NCBI RefSeq assembly: GCF_050943825.1
Contig: NZ_JBMNPX010000011.1
Coordinates: 1-64,000, forward strand
DNA: 64,000 nt
From: Pseudoflavonifractor sp050943825
GTDB taxonomy: Bacteria; Bacillota; Clostridia; Oscillospirales; Oscillospiraceae
Direction: 5' to 3'
Shown: positions 59,380 to 64,000 of the stretch, piece after piece
Layout of the letters: each line of letters begins with the position of its first letter
Numbering within the stretch: the first letter of the stretch is position 1
Translations under genes and position numbers: made by a program
Notes under the pieces: generated by a model
Told to the model about the DNA's origin: nothing
Databases searched by the model: none
Seen by the model: the letters and a program-made list of their open reading frames with translations, nothing else

Positions 59380-59734
59380 CGCCTGCCTCCTCAATCATTC
59401 GCCGCAGCTCCTCCGCCTCCTGCTGGGAGAGCTTCTTCCCACGCAGGAAGGCGGCCACGAAGGCGGGCAGGGAGCCGCCGAAGGATTTCTCCACCACCGC
59501 CTCGCTCTCGTACTGCTCCACCTGCTGCCGGGGTACCAGGGCGGTGACGGTGGCATCCTCGTTTTTCAGGAAGCCCCGCTGGCACAGCTTGCGGATGAGG
59601 TTGTAAGTGGTGGGCTTCTTCCAGCCGAAGCGCTCCAGACACATACGGGACAGTGCCGTGGAGTTCACCGGCTCCTCACTCCACACCAGGTCCATGAGCC
59701 GGTACTCGGCGTCAAACAGCTTATAATCGTCCAT
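59372..59734 (-). CDS. BlaI/MecI-family repressor
   Basis: 120 residues: a winged helix (YRLMDLVWSEEPVNSTALSR ... KKPTTYNLIRKLCQRGFLKN) and C-terminal dimerisation helices (KSFGGSLPAFVAAFLRGKKL ... EEAEELRRMIEEA). In the family the repressor is cleaved when the partner M56 protease is activated. AAAGGAG precedes the ATG. Two operator-like dyads overlap its promoter. Confidence 0.93.
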   Translation of the reverse strand: MDDYKLFDAEYRLMDLVWSEEPVNSTALSRMCLERFGWKKPTTYNLIRKLCQRGFLKNEDATVTALVPRQQVEQYESEAVVEKSFGGSLPAFVAAFLRGKKLSQQEAEELRRMIEEAGDE

Positions 59735-59755
59735 GACAGGGGCTCCTTTCTCTAT

Positions 59756-59777
59756 GAGGTTTGTTCTGACAAATCTC
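59756..59777 (-). promoter_or_regulatory. Candidate BlaI operator 1
   Basis: GAGGTTTGT and ACAAATCTC form a dyad with a 4-base centre, between the promoter and the blaI-like start codon. The half-site repeats the one at operator 2. Confidence 0.7.
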
Positions 59778-59788
59778 CTTCTGAGACT

Positions 59789-59817
59789 AGTTTATCGCGA
59801 CAAACCTCTTTTGTCAA
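59789..59817 (-). promoter_or_regulatory. Promoter of blaI-blaR1 with operator 2 between -35 and -10
   Basis: On the minus strand TTGACA (59812-59817) and TAAACT (59789-59794) with 17-bp spacing. The half-site GAGGTTTGT (59800-59808) lies in the spacer, and an imperfect mate overlaps the -10. This is the expected position for repression by a BlaI-type dimer. Confidence 0.75.
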
Positions 59818-59880
59818 CAGGAAAAGGAAAAAAGAAAAGAGAGCCTGTGAGGAGCCATTCTCCGGGCTGAACAGGCGCAT

Positions 59881-59914
59881 AAAAAGTCCCCGTCTGCCGG
59901 AAGCAGACGGGGAC
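59881..59914 (-). terminator. Terminator after the GH3 gene
   Basis: A 12-bp stem with a 5-base loop (59886-59914), followed on the minus strand by TTTTT. Confidence 0.85.
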
Positions 59915-59938
59915 GCAGGGGGATATCAAAGAGGGGAA

Positions 59939-62824
59939 TCAGACAGCGGAGGCGGTGCGCTTCTTGTAGCTGCGCAGGATGAGAACCTCCCAGCCGATGA
60001 GGACAATGGCGGCTGCCACATCCACAATAATCATGACAACCTGCCAGGTGGGCATGGAGGTGTCCGCGTTGGCGGCGTCATAGGCGCGGCTGTTGACCAC
60101 GGTGTAGAGAATGTTGTGGCAGGAGTTGCGCATAGCCAGCACGCCGGTGGCGCTGCTCTGATCGGTGACGTGGTTGGTCTCCACATCAAAGTTCTTCAGC
60201 ATCAGGTCAGAGCCGTTGCGGATGGCGCGGTCGGAGTCCATGTAGCCGGTGAAATGGTAGCCGTCGGTGATCACCATGCCGCGGAAGCCCCACTCGCCCC
60301 GGAGGACGGTCTGGAGCAGGCTGGAGCAGGCGCCGGCCCACTGGTTGCCGATGTAGTTCCAGGAGGACATGACAGCGGCGGTCTCGCCCACCTTGGCGCT
60401 GAGCTCAAAGGGCTTGAGGTAGATCTCACGGATGGCCTGCTCGTTGGACCAGGTGCAGAGCATCTCGTTCTGGCCAATCTGCTGGTCATTGAGGGCGAAG
60501 TGCTTCATGTAGGCGTAGACGCCCTGGGACTGGGCACCCCGGATGGCAGCGGCGCCGATATAGCCGGCCAGTACGCCGTCCTCGGAGTAGTACTCAAAGT
60601 TCCGGCCGTCAAAGGCGGAACGGTGGGTGTTCATGGCGGGGGCATACCAGCCGGACACGCCCATCTCGTCGGCCATCTTGCCGATGCTGACGCCAAACTG
60701 CTCAGCCAGCCCCACGTTCCAGGTGGAGGCAATGATGCACTCGGAGGGGAAGCCGATGGAGGCCAGGCCGGTGAAGTTGTTGGTGATGTTGGCGGGGCCA
60801 TCGCAGTCCACGGTAGCCACCTTGCCGATGCTGCTGACCGCCTTGGTCTGATAACCGCCCAGAGCGATGAGGTCGTCCATCTCGGCAACAGTCATCTGAT
60901 CCAGCAGGTCGTCCCACATGGGATCGTCATAGTCCTTGCCGCGCAGGTCAGCCAGAACCAGGCCGTTGCTGGCGCCGGTGGTGGGCATCACGTCATCGGG
61001 GTTGTTGTAGTCATTGGGGTCCCAGTTGTAGCTGTTGAACAGGCCGTTCTTGGCCTCGTCGGGCAGGTTGAAGTCGGTGGGGGCGGCCACGGCCTCCTCG
61101 TAATTGGCGAAGTGGTCGGCGCGGGACAGGTAGGTCACATTGCCCTCGGCAAAGTCAAAGGCGTTGACAGCGGCCTGCTGGTCGCTGGAGCGGGGGTTGC
61201 TCTCGTCATAGACGATGTCAGCGGATACGGTCAGCTCCTGCTCGTCCAGGACGGTGTGGGAGCCGTTGCGGATGGAGATGCCGTAGCTGCCGGCCTCCAG
61301 CACATAGCAGCCGTGGTTCTGGTAGTCGTAGGAGGCCATGTCCTCCAGGGGGATGGAGAAGGACAGGGTCTGGCTCTCGCCGGGCTGGAGCAGACCGGTC
61401 TTGCCGAACTGGACCAGATTGACAGAGGACTTTTCAATGCCGCCGTTGGTGTAGGGGGGATTGAAGAAGATCTCCACCACGTCCTTACCGGCCACAGAGC
61501 CGGTGTTGGTGACGGTGACATCGAAGGAGACGGTATCGTCCGCCACGGTGAGCTCGCCCATGGACTGTTCAAAGGTGGTGTAGCTCAGGCCGGAGCCGAA
61601 GGAGTACTGGACGGTCTGGTCGTAGTCGATGAGACCCTCCTCGGCAGCAGTCTCATAGAAGCGGTAGCCTACGTAGATGCCCTCCACATAGTTGACAAAG
61701 TGGGGGATGGTGGCGCCGGAGCCGAACAGGCCGGCACCCTCAAAGGAGTAGTCCTCGGCGTTCTGATAGACAAAGTTGCCGATGTTGTTGAAGTAGGGGG
61801 TGGCGGCCAGGTCATAGACAAAGGTGTCGGTGGCCTTGCCGGAGGGGTTCACCTGGCCGGCAATGATCTCGCCCAGAGCGTTGAAGCCGGTCTGGCCGGG
61901 GCCGGGGCACCAGATGACGCCCTTGATCTGGCTGTACTGGTCGGCAATGCTTAGCTCCATGGTGTTGGCGCCGTTGTAGACCAGAATGACGTTATCAAAG
62001 TTCTGGCAGACCAGGTCGATCATGTCCTTCTCGGACTGGCTGGGTTCCAGATAGTGAGTGCCGTCGGGGAAGTCCAGATACTCGGTGGAGTTGTCGGTGT
62101 AGTTCTCCACCTCGCTGCTGCGGGTGACCGCCATGTCGGTGGGCAGGTCGGCAAACTCACCGCCGATGCGGGAGAGCACCACGATGGCGGTGTCAGAGAA
62201 GGCCTTGGCGTCCTCCAGCAGCTCCTGGGAGTAGGTGGAGGCGGGAGGCTCGGGGAGGGTCCAGTTGTGGGCGGCGTAGCCCAGTTCGGGACGCTTGGCA
62301 CAGTAATCCCGGTAGAACTGGCTCAGCGCCTCATTGGTGTTCAGACCGGCGTTGGCCAGACCCTGGAGCAGGTCCACCTTTTCCACGTCATCGGAGAGTG
62401 CACCGGAGCCGGTGCCGCCGTAGACAGGGTCCACAGAGCCCCAGCCGAAGACGTTTACATTGGAACCGCTGGCCAGAGGCAGCATGCTGTCGTCATTCTG
62501 GAGCAGGACGATGCCCTCCTCCGCCAGGTTGACACACAGCTCGTTGGCCTCAGCAGCGGAGGCCTCGGTGATGGTGCCGTGGCCGGACACCAGGTCCAGC
62601 AGGGTGGACAGGGGACCCACACAGATGGTGTTGAGCACGATGACCAGCGCCAGCACCATGGCCACGCCGCTGGTACCGCGGATCATCCGCTTCTTGGCCT
62701 GGGGCAGCTTGCGCACGGCGACCATCACGGCCAGCAGGACCACAAGGATCACAGCCAGCGCGATAAGATGGGGCACGCAGGTCTGGAGAACGGCCAGGAT
62801 GTCGTTCAGATTGAGTTTTAACAT
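59939..62824 (-). CDS. Membrane-anchored GH3 beta-glucosidase-like enzyme, permuted domains
   Basis: 961 residues. Two helices at the N-terminus (about 17-38 and 50-72) and one at the C-terminus (about 925-950). The GH3 C-terminal domain comes first (from about 95: LAEEGIVLLQNDDSMLPL), then a fibronectin-III-like part (about 430-510), and the (alpha/beta)8 catalytic domain last (from about 620: VATVDCDGPANITNNFTG, GWYAPAMNTHRSAFDGRNFE, YMKHFALNDQQ). The nucleophile Asp is in GMVITDGYHF. Such reversed order is known in some ruminal and clostridial GH3 enzymes. It is probably extracellular, on beta-glucosides or cell-surface glycans. Confidence 0.88.
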   Translation of the reverse strand: MLKLNLNDILAVLQTCVPHLIALAVILVVLLAVMVAVRKLPQAKKRMIRGTSGVAMVLALVIVLNTICVGPLSTLLDLVSGHGTITEASAAEANELCVNLAEEGIVLLQNDDSMLPLASGSNVNVFGWGSVDPVYGGTGSGALSDDVEKVDLLQGLANAGLNTNEALSQFYRDYCAKRPELGYAAHNWTLPEPPASTYSQELLEDAKAFSDTAIVVLSRIGGEFADLPTDMAVTRSSEVENYTDNSTEYLDFPDGTHYLEPSQSEKDMIDLVCQNFDNVILVYNGANTMELSIADQYSQIKGVIWCPGPGQTGFNALGEIIAGQVNPSGKATDTFVYDLAATPYFNNIGNFVYQNAEDYSFEGAGLFGSGATIPHFVNYVEGIYVGYRFYETAAEEGLIDYDQTVQYSFGSGLSYTTFEQSMGELTVADDTVSFDVTVTNTGSVAGKDVVEIFFNPPYTNGGIEKSSVNLVQFGKTGLLQPGESQTLSFSIPLEDMASYDYQNHGCYVLEAGSYGISIRNGSHTVLDEQELTVSADIVYDESNPRSSDQQAAVNAFDFAEGNVTYLSRADHFANYEEAVAAPTDFNLPDEAKNGLFNSYNWDPNDYNNPDDVMPTTGASNGLVLADLRGKDYDDPMWDDLLDQMTVAEMDDLIALGGYQTKAVSSIGKVATVDCDGPANITNNFTGLASIGFPSECIIASTWNVGLAEQFGVSIGKMADEMGVSGWYAPAMNTHRSAFDGRNFEYYSEDGVLAGYIGAAAIRGAQSQGVYAYMKHFALNDQQIGQNEMLCTWSNEQAIREIYLKPFELSAKVGETAAVMSSWNYIGNQWAGACSSLLQTVLRGEWGFRGMVITDGYHFTGYMDSDRAIRNGSDLMLKNFDVETNHVTDQSSATGVLAMRNSCHNILYTVVNSRAYDAANADTSMPTWQVVMIIVDVAAAIVLIGWEVLILRSYKKRTASAV

Positions 62825-62929
62825 TCCATTTCCTCCTCTTTTTTGTACACATGGCCGGAGAATAGCCACTTTCCCCGGCCCTTGGTTTCCAGCATATCAG
62901 AAGGGCAGAAGAGGAGAATGGAGAATTTC

Positions 62930-62959
62930 ACAGTCGGTCGTTTTTCCTGCACAGTCGGT
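62930..62959. promoter_or_regulatory. Two LytTR-like direct repeats ahead of the GH3 gene
   Basis: ACAGTCGGT occurs at 62930-62938 and again at 62951-62959, exactly 21 bp apart. It fits eight of nine positions of the 9-base half-site bound by LytTR regulators such as AgrA, which bind pairs with a 12-base gap. The GH3 promoter is probably at 62891-62896 (TATGCT on the minus strand), which places the repeats about 45-75 bases upstream of transcription. Confidence 0.5.
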
Positions 62960-62980
62960 TCGAAATTGTGGAAGCTGGAT

Positions 62981-63028
62981 AAAAAAATAAAAAATTCAGG
63001 AGTCTCCTGTGTGAAAACAGGAGACTCC
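62981..63028 (-). terminator. Terminator of the kinase gene
   Basis: A 12-bp stem (62999-63028), followed on the minus strand by a long T-rich run (62981-62995). It separates the kinase transcript from the GH3 gene downstream. Confidence 0.88.
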
Positions 63029-63046
63029 CGGGCAAAAGAAGCCGTT

Positions 63047-64000
63047 TTAAGGCTGATCCGGCAGGGGCAGGAGCACGGTGGTGACAAACCAGCCGTTTTC
63101 CAGGGAGCAATCCAGAGAGCCGTCGTAGCGGCTGATGACACGGGAGATGCTCTTCATGCCGTAGCCGTGCTGCTGCCTGTCCTCCTTGGTGGTGCGGGGC
63201 AGGCCGCCCTGGAACTCGACCGGATGGTCGCAGCAGTTGTCCATGCGGATGCTGAGAAGCTGCCGCTGGCTTTTGACCTCCAGAAGAATCTGACGGCGTT
63301 CAGGGTCGGAGATCTGCAACACGCTCTCCAGGGCGTTGTCGATCAGGTTGCCGAAGAGAATACAGAGCTCCCGGGGCTCAATCCAGCTGAGCAGACGGCT
63401 GTCTACCGAGTAGCTGAACTGGATTTGATGCTCCTTGCAGTAGAACTGCTTTTGGGTGATGAGGGTGTCCAGCACCGGATTGCCCGTATTGGCGTAGAGC
63501 GGATAGCTGTTGATGACCTCCTCCATCTCCGAGAGGTAGTTCTCGCGTTCCTCGCTGGAACAGGAGGTACGCAGAGCCGCAATCTGGTGCTTCAGGTCGT
63601 GGCACTGCTGGCTGATGTAGGTGCTGGTGGACCGGAAGGAGAGATATTGGCGATACTGGGCGTCCATTATCTTGTTTGTGATGATCATATCGGTCTCAAG
63701 CCGGCGGAGCTTGCTGATATTCAGCAGGGAAAAGAGGACTATGATGCCGCACAGGTCAGCCAGCAGGCGCAGCCAACTCACAGCAAAGAAAACATCGGTG
63801 CGGTTGTTGTTGACCCAGATATCCTGCCTGAATACCACATAGAGATTGCTGATCAGAAAGGCGAGGGGGGTGACGGTACACATCAGAAACAGGGTTTTGC
63901 GGTCTGTATACAGAATTTCCTCCGAGAAGTGCCGGCCGAGATAATAGATTGGAAGCCCCACAAGGGCGAAGAGCAAGAGCAGCAGGCACATCACGCGGGG
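63047..64000 (-). CDS. AgrC-like GHKL sensor kinase, N-terminus outside window
   Basis: The C-terminal 315 residues or so are visible; the frame is open to the window end. Two or three helices (about 1-17, 35-55 and 75-98) are followed by a coiled coil, the phosphoacceptor His in SQQCHDLKHQIAALRTS, and a GHKL ATPase domain with FGNLIDNALESV and HGYGMKSI. This H-box is of the AgrC/ComD/VirS class, whose partners are LytTR regulators and whose ligands are often peptides. The full protein is probably about 430 residues with six to seven helices. No regulator gene is seen in the window. Confidence 0.88.
   Translation of the reverse strand, partial: PRVMCLLLLLFALVGLPIYYLGRHFSEEILYTDRKTLFLMCTVTPLAFLISNLYVVFRQDIWVNNNRTDVFFAVSWLRLLADLCGIIVLFSLLNISKLRRLETDMIITNKIMDAQYRQYLSFRSTSTYISQQCHDLKHQIAALRTSCSSEERENYLSEMEEVINSYPLYANTGNPVLDTLITQKQFYCKEHQIQFSYSVDSRLLSWIEPRELCILFGNLIDNALESVLQISDPERRQILLEVKSQRQLLSIRMDNCCDHPVEFQGGLPRTTKEDRQQHGYGMKSISRVISRYDGSLDCSLENGWFVTTVLLPLPDQP

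Overview
The window is GC-rich Gram-positive chromosomal DNA that most resembles the Oscillospiraceae / Flavonifractor-Lawsonibacter side of the Clostridia. The grounds are high-GC codon use together with Firmicutes-type genes: a rpsF-ssb-rpsR operon, a Cys T-box in front of cysE-cysS, Bce-like and BmrCD-like transporters, copper-amine-oxidase-like 'stalk' domains, an SLH-like protein and an AgrC-like kinase. The genus is an inference. I saw no rRNA, tRNA, CRISPR array, transposase or phage gene.

Layout. 1-5200: lower-glycolysis cluster tpiA, gpmI, eno, with the 3' tail of pgk at the left edge; the gaps hold short repeat elements, and some of these carry copies of the preceding gene's last codons. 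5200-7060: AT-richer island with an SLH-like secreted protein and a small cysteine-containing protein. 7100-11600: AI-2E transporter, patatin-like lipase, nifS-nifU, XRE regulator. 11800-13800: frameshifted stalk/DUF4367-like protein beside an ECF sigma/anti-sigma pair. 13870-15110: rpsF-ssb-rpsR. 15360-18080: PepSY protein, galU, queT with a structured leader, rubredoxin. 18190-21290: dusB, a second ECF sigma/ZAS anti-sigma pair, secG. 21430-26010: BceRSAB-like module. 26100-29970: deacetylase-like protein, malic enzyme, DUF4342 protein. 30000-37400: two PhoB-type two-component systems (one split by a flavodoxin-like gene), cdd and a lipoprotein. 37460-43300: DUF1385 gene, prmC, recA, recX, rimO, pgsA. 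43340-46500: XRE / VanZ-like / zinc-ribbon operon and an NCS2 purine permease. 46500-48990: T-box, cysE, cysS. 49100-53650: MarR regulator with a heterodimeric ABC exporter. 53700-59820: DegV protein, a third ECF sigma with a membrane partner, and a BlaI/BlaR1-type pair with a very large sensor domain. 59930-64000: permuted membrane-anchored GH3 enzyme and the end of an AgrC-like kinase gene.

The points most worth checking are the gene-tail duplications with their repeat families (1-540, 3167-3419, and the second family at 1442, 4827 and 38446), the two LytTR-like repeats between the AgrC-like kinase and the GH3 gene (62930-62959), the queT leader RNA (17679-17820), the 1104-residue BlaR1 homologue, and two neighbouring proteins that share an L7/L12-like helical module. 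Membrane sensing is a theme: four two-component systems or kinases, three ECF sigma factors and two one-component systems (MarR, BlaI) lie in 64 kb.
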